Positions 23,301 through 29,562 of a stretch of 36,421 nt of DNA are shown piece by piece. Where the stretch lies: NCBI RefSeq assembly GCF_000003815.2, contig NC_049996.1, forward strand, positions 11,774,854 through 11,811,274, read 5' to 3'. Each line of letters opens with the position of its first letter. Position 1 is the first letter of the stretch. Under the pieces are notes generated by a model. It saw only the letters and a program-made list of their open reading frames with translations. It was not told the origin of the DNA and did not search any database. The stretch comes from Branchiostoma floridae. Lineage: Eukaryota > Chordata > Leptocardii > Amphioxiformes > Branchiostomatidae. The position numbers and the translations under genes were made by a program.

Positions 23301-24733
23301 TCTCTATCACTGGACTGGAGTTCTCTTACTCACAGGTAACTCTTCTCTATCACTGGACTGGAGTTCTCATACTCACAGGTAACTCTTCTCTATCACTGGA
23401 GTTCTTATACTCACAGGTATGGATGGGGAAGAGTCACCAAGTGAAATTGTTCATCCTTGCTCCTTCGCTGATTGGATGGTTAGATGACAGAACCACTATG
23501 TTTGTGACTGAAGCTACATACATGTAGCTCACATAGGACTCATTTTGCCAATTTATAGCCTGTATGCCAGACCCCAAATCTGAGAAAGTGAATTGAACTT
23601 GAAGTGAAAGTAGGAGATGTGATGGTAAAAGAAGGAATATTAGATGTTTCAAAATCATTCCTTTTTTTTTTCAATAGTGGTCTGCACTTCAAAAAATCGA
23701 AGTATAATGCTTGCCACATTTTATAAAGAAATCTAGCACTTGTTGCTGAAGAGTGGTGCATCTGGTATTGAAGTATATTTATTTTTCCATGTTCCAGGCA
23801 CCAAAAAGCATGAAGGCTGTGATGCAAGCGGCTTGGCTGCTGACCATAGCTTTTGGGAACCTCATCACTGTGGTAGTGGCAAAGTCGAGACTCATCCAAG
23901 ACCAGGTACGCACAACAAATATTAATGACTATTCTTTCCACACTGTCGTTGTCTCGGCTTGCAATGTCTTGTTTAACACCATGAACACGTGTCCCTTCAA
24001 ATACTATTATTGGTACAGTTTATTGACCCATTTTTATTTTGTTGATTTTCAGGCTGTGGAGTTCTTCATGTTTGCTGTCCTTATGGCTGTTATGACCGCC
24101 ATCTTCATCGTCATGTCCTACTTCTACAAGTACAACGTTATACAGCCGGTAAGAATGGCTCATTCTCAGGAATCCAACTGCACATGAGCAGGTCAAAGGT
24201 GAAGGCCCCTGAGACATAAACAGAACACATGAGGAAATTGTTCTGCAAACACAATAGTGAAGGCCATAAATACATGTATAAACCATGGTCAAGACAAGAA
24301 CTGCTTACAACGCAGGGACCTTCAACTCTGACCTCTAACCTGCATGTGCAAAGTTGGATGCATGAACAGGCTTATACAGGAAGTCGTAGACAACATTCAT
24401 GATGTCTTTTTGCCCTAACTTTTTGTACAACACACACAGATTGTTACGTACATTAATGCTCAAAGTATCGTCCATTTGTTTCACATTACTGAGATAGATA
24501 AATGTTACACCATTAGGACGCATCTTTCTTGTAGCGAAGTGTCACATGTTGGAAAATGCTAATATCTTAAAATGTAACTTTGTTGCGAAAATGCATGCAA
24601 CATGGAATTATTGTAGTAATGTCATCCGTATTAACATTCTTCTAACTTTGTGTGAATTTTTGTATAACTTTTGCAGGACGAAGAAGATGGTGATGAGATG
24701 ACAAAGTATCAAACAGAGAGGAACTCTACTTAG
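11368..24733 (+). CDS. SLC15A1/2-like: Proton-coupled oligopeptide transporter, PEPT1/PEPT2 type (whole 23-exon gene span)
   Basis: Imports di- and tripeptides together with protons across the plasma membrane (POT/PTR2 family, MFS fold). The 23 coding exons, listed below, sum to 2163 nt and join without a frame break into 720 residues, close to the 708-729 of the human PEPT proteins. Hallmarks in order: ExxER motif E26-E29-R30 in TM1; H60, matching the essential TM2 histidine of PEPT1; PTR2 signature GAILADSWQGK around residues 73-83; second signature FYLAINIGA at 167-175, with Y168 equivalent to PEPT1 Y167; W292 and QQGSRWTLQA in TM7 and after; a long extracellular domain between TM9 and TM10 (about 382-600) with sequons at N455, N510, N535 and N561; QxPQY..ITxGEVLFSITGLEFSYSQAP at TM10-11 with E620 in place of the conserved glutamate; a short acidic C-tail. 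The start has an ideal context (accATGG). It cannot be assigned to PEPT1 or PEPT2 specifically, since that duplication may be vertebrate-specific. Introns contain several repeats. The exon 20 donor is embedded in a splice-site minisatellite. Confidence 0.95.
13209..13299 (+). CDS. SLC15A1/2-like: Peptide transporter exon 2
   Basis: Residues 8-37, TM1. Contains PKSIGFIWTFEFMERFSYYG with the proton-coupling ExxER motif. Acceptor ccttacag, donor gttggt, ends in phase 1. Confidence 0.93.
13514..14244 (+). repeat. 42-bp minisatellite in transporter intron 2
   Basis: About 18 units, most exactly 42 bp (two of 43), built on TGAATGACACACCAACAAGA followed by a ctggtgc-cctgtccctggtgc half. The first units are truncated and diverged and the middle ones nearly identical, which suggests recent spread from the centre. 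Because 42 is a multiple of three, several frames on both strands stay open; these are not genes. The array ends only 40 bp before the exon 3 acceptor. Confidence 0.95.
14285..14426 (+). CDS. SLC15A1/2-like: Peptide transporter exon 3
   Basis: Residues 38-84 plus a split codon; end of TM1 and TM2. Carries H60 and GAILADSWQGK. Acceptor ttgctatgcag, donor gtatgg, phase 2. The upstream minisatellite stays open in this exon's frame, so a retained intron would not stop at once. Confidence 0.93.
14594..14632. repeat. Perfect 17-bp-stem hairpin, CAAGGAGGTT family
   Basis: CAAGGAGGTTGAAAAAA (14594-14610), loop AGTCC, then its exact reverse complement (14616-14632). It lies in intron 3, 68 bp left of a MITE. 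A second hairpin of the same family is at 16418. Probably a minimal palindromic element rather than a regulatory structure. Confidence 0.8.
14701..15296. mobile_element. MITE, mariner/Tc1-like, with 30-bp perfect terminal inverted repeats
   Basis: The first 30 bases (14701-14730, gtaccgtatattctcgaata...) are exactly inverted at 15267-15296. The ends read gTAccg...cggTAc, compatible with a TA target duplication and a terminus beginning CCGTATATTCTCG. The interior has no transposase and is AT-rich. The subterminal motif aaagtacgcacccc recurs as direct copies at about 14721, 14739, 14816 and 15205. Lies in transporter intron 3. Confidence 0.8.
15476..15589 (+). CDS. SLC15A1/2-like: Peptide transporter exon 4
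   Basis: Residues 85-122 plus a split codon; TM3 (AIIGLSIVYCLGHVMFTMSG) and the loop after it. Acceptor ctatgcag, donor gtaagt, phase 2. Confidence 0.92.
15903..16002 (+). CDS. SLC15A1/2-like: Peptide transporter exon 5
   Basis: Residues 123-156; TM4 and the conserved GGRKPCVSSFGGDQF block. Acceptor gttgatcag. The donor context is duplicated: CAG|gtaaagt occurs at 16003 and again 10 bp later. Only the first keeps frame with exon 6. Confidence 0.93.
16418..16442. repeat. Perfect 11-bp-stem hairpin, CAAGGAGGTT family
   Basis: CAAGGAGGTTT, loop TTT, AAACCTCCTTG. Same terminal ten bases as the hairpin at 14594. It sits 45 bp upstream of exon 6, so it is close to the branch-site zone of intron 5. 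Confidence 0.75.
16487..16577 (+). CDS. SLC15A1/2-like: Peptide transporter exon 6
   Basis: Residues 157-186; TM5 with the PTR2 signature FYLAINIGA. Acceptor gttcag, donor gtgagc, phase 1. Confidence 0.94.
16720..16797 (+). CDS. SLC15A1/2-like: Peptide transporter exon 7
   Basis: Residues 187-212; TM6 segment DVQCFGRDCFALAFGVPTI, with the Cys pair typical of PEPTs. Acceptor ttcctacag, donor gtaatt, phase 1. Confidence 0.94.
16987..17069 (+). CDS. SLC15A1/2-like: Peptide transporter exon 8
   Basis: Residues 213-240; end of TM6 and cytoplasmic YKKRPSAGNLL loop. Acceptor ttgtgtag, donor gtaagt, phase 0. Confidence 0.92.
17112..17210. repeat. GA-rich microsatellite
   Basis: Interrupted (GA)n with agtcagag variants, 43 bp after the exon 8 donor, in intron 8. 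Confidence 0.9.
17636..17719 (+). CDS. SLC15A1/2-like: Peptide transporter exon 9
   Basis: Residues 241-268; central cytoplasmic loop (NAIKSRCSRSKG, then HWMDYC). Acceptor ttgtccccag, donor gtaagt, phase 0. Confidence 0.92.
18085..18174 (+). CDS. SLC15A1/2-like: Peptide transporter exon 10
   Basis: Residues 269-298; TM7 with FLPLPIYWTLFSQQ, W292 matching the substrate-site tryptophan of PEPT1. Acceptor ctgttgtag, donor gtgagg, phase 0. Confidence 0.94.
18537..18581 (+). CDS. SLC15A1/2-like: Peptide transporter exon 11
   Basis: Residues 299-313, a 45-nt exon: GSRWTLQAYRMDGDV, completing the QQGSRWTLQA motif. Acceptor ctctaaag, donor gtatgg, phase 0. Confidence 0.92.
18784..18819 (+). CDS. 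SLC15A1/2-like: Peptide transporter exon 12
   Basis: Residues 314-325, a 36-nt exon: GALGTIKPDQIQ, as in PEPT proteins just before TM8. Acceptor cattccag, donor gtttgt, phase 0. Confidence 0.9.
19059..19147 (+). CDS. SLC15A1/2-like: Peptide transporter exon 13
   Basis: Residues 326-354 plus a split codon; TM8 (LNPLLIIILVPIFQGAIYPL). Acceptor ttatacag, donor gtgtgg, phase 2. Confidence 0.93.
19183..19372. mobile_element. Small MITE with TA-flanked inverted ends
   Basis: Ends TACTGTAAATGCA / TGCATTTACAGTA are inverted, flanked by and including TA as in mariner/Tc1-type insertions. The roughly 190-bp body holds repeated CCGCGAA / TTCGCGG blocks in both orientations (GC-rich, CpG-containing core). 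It sits 35 bp after the exon 13 donor. No coding capacity. Confidence 0.75.
19678..19759 (+). CDS. SLC15A1/2-like: Peptide transporter exon 14
   Basis: Residues 355-382; TM9 (PLQRMCTGMALSSVAYIITG). Acceptor aactctag, donor gtaatg, phase 0. Confidence 0.92.
20056..20196 (+). CDS. SLC15A1/2-like: Peptide transporter exon 15
   Basis: Residues 383-429; start of the extracellular domain (VPVPPAEGTAGLRVVNMAPG resembles the PVFP..VxIKVLNI strand of PEPT1). Acceptor ttgacag, donor gtacgt, phase 0. Confidence 0.9.
20546..20713 (+). CDS. SLC15A1/2-like: Peptide transporter exon 16
   Basis: Residues 430-485; extracellular domain with sequon N455 and a YTVIVTDKN strand as in PEPT proteins. Acceptor ccggtcag, donor gtaagc, phase 0. 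Confidence 0.9.
20878..20924 (+). CDS. SLC15A1/2-like: Peptide transporter exon 17
   Basis: Residues 486-500 plus a split codon; hydrophilic linker YATRGKKPDKADPMM between the two halves of the extracellular domain. Acceptor accttacag, donor gtacac, phase 2. Confidence 0.87.
21135..21290. mobile_element. Near-palindromic fold-back element
   Basis: Left arm tggggccttttt-ggctcataatacact pairs with right arm agtgtattatgagcc-aaaaaggcccca. Inner arms ctggatcgctgattgcc and ggcaatcagcgacccag continue the pairing, leaving a loop of roughly 20 nt (gccgttgctgatccatt). The whole 156-bp unit is therefore one long hairpin in transporter intron 17. Confidence 0.8.
21401..21550 (+). CDS. SLC15A1/2-like: Peptide transporter exon 18
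   Basis: Residues 501-550 plus a split codon; second half of the extracellular domain with sequons N510 and N535. Acceptor ttttgtacag, donor gtgagt, phase 2. Confidence 0.9.
21716..21833 (+). CDS. SLC15A1/2-like: Peptide transporter exon 19
   Basis: Residues 551-590; extracellular domain, sequon N561, closing strand GGVYTIVVFG. Acceptor ctttgcag, donor gtcagg, a weaker donor than its neighbours. Phase 0. Confidence 0.9.
22129..22260 (+). CDS. SLC15A1/2-like: Peptide transporter exon 20
   Basis: Residues 591-634; lead-in to and TM10, with QVPQYVVITVGEVLFSITG and LEFSYSQ; E620 is the conserved glutamate. Acceptor tattttag. The donor CAG|gtaact at 22261 is the first of 28 near-identical donors; the last 39 nt of this exon seeded the following minisatellite. 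Confidence 0.94.
22261..23416 (+). repeat. 43-bp minisatellite made of exon 20's end plus its 5' splice site
   Basis: 27 head-to-tail intronic units starting at 22261, 22304, 22347 and so on. Each equals the last 39 nt of exon 20 plus the first four intron bases (gtaa). Nearly all units are exactly 43 bp; the exceptions are 39 bp at 22562, 47 bp at 22773 and 38 bp at 23379. Two alternating sites separate unit types: tatcacaggactgg (as in the exon) versus tatcactgggctgg, and ctcttac versus ctcatac. Each unit boundary reproduces a CAG|GTAACT donor, except after the 47-bp unit; the last boundary reads CAG|GTATGG. Repeats end 381 bp before exon 21. Confidence 0.97.
23798..23905 (+). CDS. SLC15A1/2-like: Peptide transporter exon 21
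   Basis: Residues 635-670; APKSMKAVMQAAWLLTIAFG, TM11. It completes the SYSQAP motif across the minisatellite intron. Acceptor catgttccag, donor gtacgc, phase 0. Confidence 0.94.
24053..24148 (+). CDS. SLC15A1/2-like: Peptide transporter exon 22
   Basis: Residues 671-702; TM12 (FFMFAVLMAVMTAIFIVMSY). Acceptor gattttcag, donor gtaaga, phase 0. Confidence 0.93.
24172..24358. mobile_element. Fold-back element, family A copy 1
   Basis: Ends atccaactgcacatgagcagg and cctgcatgtgcaaagttggat are inverted; inner parts ggtcaaaggtgaagg and ccttcaactctgacc also pair. Relatives lie at 32236 and 33400. In transporter intron 22, 23 bp after the donor. Confidence 0.65.
24677..24733 (+). CDS. SLC15A1/2-like: Peptide transporter exon 23 and stop
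   Basis: Residues 703-720, acidic tail DEEDGDEMTKYQTERNST, then TAG at 24731-24733. Acceptor acttttgcag. The tail is shorter than in human PEPT1/2. Confidence 0.9.
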   Translation, partial: DEEDGDEMTKYQTERNST

Positions 24734-25866
24734 GTTTGAGAGGTTTCGGAGGTGTCGTAATATCTTAGATGAAAGGGCAGACATATCTTATTGTCCCGTT
24801 TCCTAATTTGACACTTTGTAAATAGATGAATGAAAAGCAAAAAGTACACCTAATAGAGTATGAAAAATACGATTGTTGCCTTCACATAAACCTCGGTGGA
24901 ATCATATACATTCTTTGTATACCATAGCACATACATTGATTGAAGGGGATTGTTTATAGACAATACTTAACAAACACCTTGGTTACTAACTATATTTGTT
25001 GAGATTTTTCTATCATTGCAAGATAGGCCATATTTTTTATCGTGATGGACCAAAAATCATAGTATTAGACTCGAGCATTGACCAAACATTTTGATGAACT
25101 TGGCAGCTACATGTTTTACTGATATCTATTTTTGTATAAGATTGATCTAGTTAATCAACTAACAACTGACTTCTTCAAGTCTGTACTGTTGCATAGTAAC
25201 ATTATAGTAGTAGCACTGAGAATTGGATAAGCATTAAAGGTGGATCAGTTGACATTCTTAATCTTATCAATAGTTTCATACCGCACAGTAACAGATACCA
25301 TATTTCTACAATTACGGATATCGTGTATTTGGGATTCAAAGAAAGTTGTTGTTGCTTTTTTTCCTTTTCCATTTCCGTTTTTCCCTATAAAAGTTCACAT
25401 TTTCATGTCTGTATAATCCTTTACATTGTTGTCTTTGCTTCAAGATTAAGTCAATACAATAGAGCGTAGATAAATGACAGTCGTAAGAGTTCAGTCGTAA
25501 CTCAATGCAAGTACCTGCAAGAGCTTTTCATTTCCAACAATATAGAGAGTGTATTTCCAAGGGAAATAATCCTAGTAATGCAACAAGTAATGAACGACAA
25601 CTGCGCCTTTCATTGCACCCTGGTTGCTAGGTAAAGCTGCTATCGGCCTTCAATTTTTTCGTCATTATTTTAGTGTAATTACACTGTTCGATATTAATGC
25701 AAAAAAAATTCCACCGGGAAGAGTTGCGTATCAAAAGCGGGAGAAGAGAATCCATTTCGTGGCACAACAGGAAGCAAGGTAAGCTTTCCCTTTAGTTTCA
25801 TAAGTTTGGAATATGATACATGATGTTCATTGTTAATGCTTAACGTGTGCTAGGAAATTGAAACTG
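24734..25866. other. 3' UTR and flank of the peptide transporter
   Basis: AT-rich, no exon recognised up to about 25690. A strong donor-like CAAG|gtaagc at 25779 closes a purine-rich stretch (about 25690-25778) that could be a non-coding first exon of the downstream Ly6 gene; this is weakly supported. Confidence 0.35.
25233..25238 (+). promoter_or_regulatory. Candidate poly(A) signal of the peptide transporter
   Basis: ATTAAA about 500 nt after the stop codon. No AATAAA was found nearer, so this is a guess; the transcript may end elsewhere in 24734-25700. Confidence 0.25.
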
Positions 25867-26127
25867 ACGTGCGCCGCATTGAATAACGAGGGGCATAAAT
25901 ATAAAACACAGCCCTGTCTCACGCCAATCTATATGGGGAAATCTTCCCTCTAACCTATATCAGCTTTAACACGGGCGTCTGGTGGCTGTATAAACTTTTG
26001 CTGATATAAAAGAACCCCAAAAATACATGTGAATTAATAGAAGTTTGGATAGAAGATCCTAGTCCCAAACGGAATCGAAGGCCTTCGAAACATCAACAAG
26101 ACAAGCAAAGAGGCGTTTTCCGGACTG
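25867..26127 (-). pseudogene. Decayed non-LTR reverse-transcriptase fragment
   Basis: Read on the minus strand, 26127-26062 gives QSGKRLFACLVDVSKAFDSV, the RT block holding the first catalytic Asp (xVDxxKAFDSV). After stops and shifts, 25925-25867 gives GVRQGCVL and then PSLFN, the next RT block (VRQGC.LSP.LFN). The spacing between blocks matches an intact RT, so this is one fragment broken by stops and indels and missing the YxDD region. The family resembles LINEs with VRQGC.LSP motifs and is different from the LINE at 34478. Confidence 0.7.
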
Positions 26128-26344
26128 TGCATTTAGAGATTAGGGTTTTCAATATAAAGATATTATCTGCTGTGTTCTGTATTTTTTCCTGAATCCTGTT
26201 TGGTTGGGTTGTAGACACACGATGCTACAGTTGCTTTGTAATAGGTATAAAAACGTGTGTGTCGCAGCTTTGAAAAGACGGTTTACCGCGTAACCTTATA
26301 GCCCTCTTTATTTCCGTTTGATTGACAAAGAGGAGTCTGTCCAG

Positions 26345-26404
26345 ATGCGCTAATTTGAGATGGAATCTTCACGGTGGGCTGCTTTATTCTGGCTTTCCTT
26401 GTCG
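26345..26404 (+). CDS. Putative signal-peptide exon of Ly6 gene 1 (frame unresolved)
   Basis: Acceptor-like gtctgtccag precedes 26345. ATG at 26360 in good context (gagATGG) opens MESSRWAALFWLSLS, a short hydrophobic N-terminus that looks like a secretory signal, ending exactly at a consensus donor (gtaagt, 26405). This ends in phase 0, but the next recognised exon (27073) needs phase 1. Either one base is missing, another small exon intervenes, or the true start exon is different. Coding part 26360-26404. Confidence 0.4.
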
Positions 26405-27072
26405 GTAAGTTCCATCTAGTTTCGTTGTGGGAAGGGGGAAATCGCCACCGTTAAGGGATGAACCCGTCAAAACATAAACAAAGTCACTGTTTTGATAAAA
26501 ATAAGTTAACTCTACTGTAATATTAAGCTGGGCAGCGATATTTATCTACAGCGTTTGAAGGTGACTTTGTAGTCCCGTGAGAACGCCTTGAAATATGCGC
26601 TTGGGAGTTTTCGGTAGGCTTCCAAAACTACGGGACTTTACTCAGCTTGCTTTCTCATTCATATCTAACGCTGGATGTGTGAAAATCTTAAAGTGTGTAA
26701 CTTTAACGCCTGTTTTATTATGGCCAAATTAGGAGTGGCGGTTTAGTTTTCTTACGAGTTACGTTCAGATATTCAACGAGAAACAAGCATTTGGGGATAT
26801 GGAAAGTATAAATCGCTCCATATTTCTACAGCTTACCTAATATTTTTCATACTTTTGTAGGGATGTGAATGCCAGTACTGTCAATTCTCGTATCACATGT
26901 AACATTGTTTTAAGATATTGATATTTATAATGAAACACTACTTCGGACAAGCATACGACCTTTTTGTAATTTCGTTTGAAATTAAGATATCATATCTGCC
27001 AAGTGATCGGTACTAGAAGGTACTTCTTGTAGTACTATAACCATCGTTAGTTGAATCATCTTTTTCTCACAG

Positions 27073-27200
27073 GACGTAGCTGTGGTCTCACTTGTCACAC
27101 CTGCCAGCACCTGGAGAGTTCACCTGATTTTTACACCTGCCTACAGAACCCCTCCTCCGTCAGTACCGAGACATGTGCAGCAGGCGAGGACACCTGCCAG
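27073..27200 (+). CDS. Ly6/uPAR-domain protein 1, exon with first half of the three-finger domain
   Basis: Acceptor tttttctcacag, donor gtgagt; 128 nt, enters in phase 1 and leaves in phase 0. Translates to RSCGLTCHTCQHLESS, then FYTCLQN, then TETCAAGEDTCQ: the LxCxxC opening and the following Cys ladder of Ly6/uPAR (LU) domains. The paralogous exon at 33577-33698 has the same phases and a length differing by exactly two codons. Ly6 proteins are extracellular or membrane-anchored binding modules; the ligand here is unknown. Confidence 0.8.
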
Positions 27201-27430
27201 GTGAGTAAAGTACATGCCAAAACGTTCCACAGGTACATTCCTCTCACCTGGTCTCTAGGTATAGACAATACGGTCACCCGTGCGTGTACGGACAGGGAAA
27301 AGCTGCATTGTGTAGGGCACTCTTTCACAACATCGGTAGAGGGTATGTTATGCGTAAATTAGTTAATGATACGTGTAACTATTATTTTTTTCTGCTCGAA
27401 TCGCTTAATCGTCCAGTATTTAGTAGGGAT

Positions 27431-27499
27431 GTCCCCGTAGCTCAACTGATAGCAGCCTCACAGTTTATATATAGCTCCTGGTTCCAATGAACCTCGGGA
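27431..27499 (+). repeat. tRNA-derived SINE head or tRNA relic
   Basis: TAGCTCAACTGATAGCA (27438) matches a pol III A box within a tRNA D arm, and GGTTCCAATGAACC (27480) a degenerate B box with T-arm pairing. The 5' tccccg and 3' cggga ends could form an imperfect acceptor stem. The anticodon arm is not clean, so it is not a working tRNA. Lies in the 1.9-kb intron of Ly6 gene 1. Confidence 0.5.
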
Positions 27500-29081
27500 C
27501 CGCACCCTTGTTTCAGAAGGGACGGACAGTAAGCAATACAAGTTTCCGCCCGAACGAATACACTTACGTACTTCAAACACAGGGTACACACGAAATCTGC
27601 AAAATATGTGTAAATGGCCTGACAAAACAACCTTGGAGTAGAACATAGCTCTAGTTCTTCAAGTTTGCATCATGCCTTGACACAGAGAATTTATTGAATA
27701 CATACAAGTTTGGACACACAGTGTCTTGATGTATGACAAAGTATAAAACCATTGAATGTGTAAGAAAGAATTATCTTGATGAGGACAAGCTAGGAGCTTA
27801 AAGGGACAGGCGTAGCGGTGTACAATGTAAACTTGTCAAAGGTTCTAACGGTATAAGTTATGCATCACAGAAAATTGGGACGACTTGTAGAGCTACAAGA
27901 GGGAACTAAAATCATTCCGAAGTATTTTTAAGGTCTCGATTTTAAAGTGACAGTCTTATTTTCTCTTACGAATTGAAACACGCAACTGCGGATTTTGTGC
28001 AAGGACGCAAGCGTCTATAGCATAATACTGCCAAATTAGTATCATTTGTTGCTTTTCAAAAGTCTATTATAAGATTACAGAGAGTATACTTTCCTCATCC
28101 GTCGTGTACAATACTTTCATCACAACCGGGCCATCTATTGTAGACCCGTAACCCGAACCTCTTTATGCAAGGCCTCTTTTTGTACCTAAGTGCAGTACCC
28201 TCCTCTAAGCTTTGTAGTCTTCGTATAGAAAGTCATTGAAAGAAACGACACGCTGCAAAAGCACCCAATTAAGTGATTCTTTTGTGCAGCTTTACATCGC
28301 ATTGCTCTCTTGTATATATTGATAGTTGTGTACATACGTTGAACAATCAAAGTGTATTGTTGGTCTTCAACCAATTTCCTTTTATAATCCTCCATATGCA
28401 GCGGCGTAATGAGTTAAGGGATTTGTATTCGTAATCTCGATTCAGCAACTTCGTTGTGACTACGCTGTGTGCGCCCCTCTTGCGATAGTTATAACCACAA
28501 CAGATCTTGTCACCCTGCCAACGGCCATGTCATCCCTCTTTCCATAGCAACCGTAACCAATCGTCGCTCAATGTATAGCCGTAAGAATCCATCCCATGGG
28601 ACTGGGCAATGAATTCAAATAATTTAATTGTACTCAAATGCATCAGCTCACCACAAATTAGGTAATGTGGATTGAAATCATTTTGTTTCTAATTTTGTAT
28701 TAATCATGTATCGCTTTTCAAAGGATTTTACTCCAGTGCCATTATAACAAGCTGGTGAAATATTAAACGTACATTGTCATTGAACTAATGATGCTTTTTA
28801 TTAAGGATTGAAGTAGGCGCTAGGCCCATAAAGCATTGTTCCCGGTGTAAACGCTATATAGCATTTCCGCTTCTTCAGGGCTCGCTTCCTTGGACCTTGG
28901 TGCACTGCTTTACTCTGTTCTCTTGGACTTGACAATATGATTCATCTTGAGAGTTTTGGCGACGATTTCTGGAAGCGAGCCCATTAGCACAGTATTATGA
29001 GTGAACCGCAATACAGGCAGTGCTTGGAATGTCTGGGAATTTTTGCAACTAAGGAAGCTAAATTGGGGTCATTCTTTTCAG

Positions 29082-29169
29082 GCCACGTTCCTGAAATTAA
29101 GCTGGATATACTACGTCATCAGAGGATGTGCGACCATCGCGGATTGCAGCACAGCACTGGCGATGGGAA
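29082..29169 (+). CDS. Ly6/uPAR-domain protein 1, second half of the domain
   Basis: Acceptor attcttttcag, donor gtacgt; 88 nt, phase 0 in, phase 1 out. Encodes ATFLKLSWIYYVIRGC, then ATIADCSTALAMG: the hydrophobic strand and C...C pattern of finger 3. The paralogue at 34025-34112 is also exactly 88 nt with the same phases (VKRACITAADC). Confidence 0.8.
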
Positions 29170-29562
29170 GTACGTATCTATCTTATTATTTGGTAGATAT
29201 TCAAACTACTGGGTATCTTAAATCAACTCTGTTTTTTCAGGAGGACCCAGTCAGCATCCAGTAATGTTTTAATTGGAAGACGAAATGGCAATGCTAATGA
29301 ACTTAAATAGCATTGTCACATTGATTCCGTCGAAAATGAGTTGACAATTAGATAACAAAACAGTACAGTAAACATAAAACATTAGGACGTTAAATTGAGA
29401 ACTGCATAATAAAAACGAAATCACAACCCATCGGTCGCATTCTGTTCTACTCGAATCACCAGCAAATTCTTTACGTATATGACAAAGTCTTTATTATTCA
29501 TCACTTAACCTGGCCGTTGCCTTTCAGAATTTCATCTGATTGTTTTTTTTCGTTGTCCGCAG

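Noticed and set aside
23740-24187. Longer open frames overlapping transporter exons 21 and 22
   Set aside because: They run through intron sequence. The exon boundaries are fixed by AG/GT sites and by the PEPT alignment; one of these frames is simply the shifted frame.
27431-27499. Functional tRNA gene
   Set aside because: Acceptor and anticodon stems pair poorly; SINE or relic preferred.
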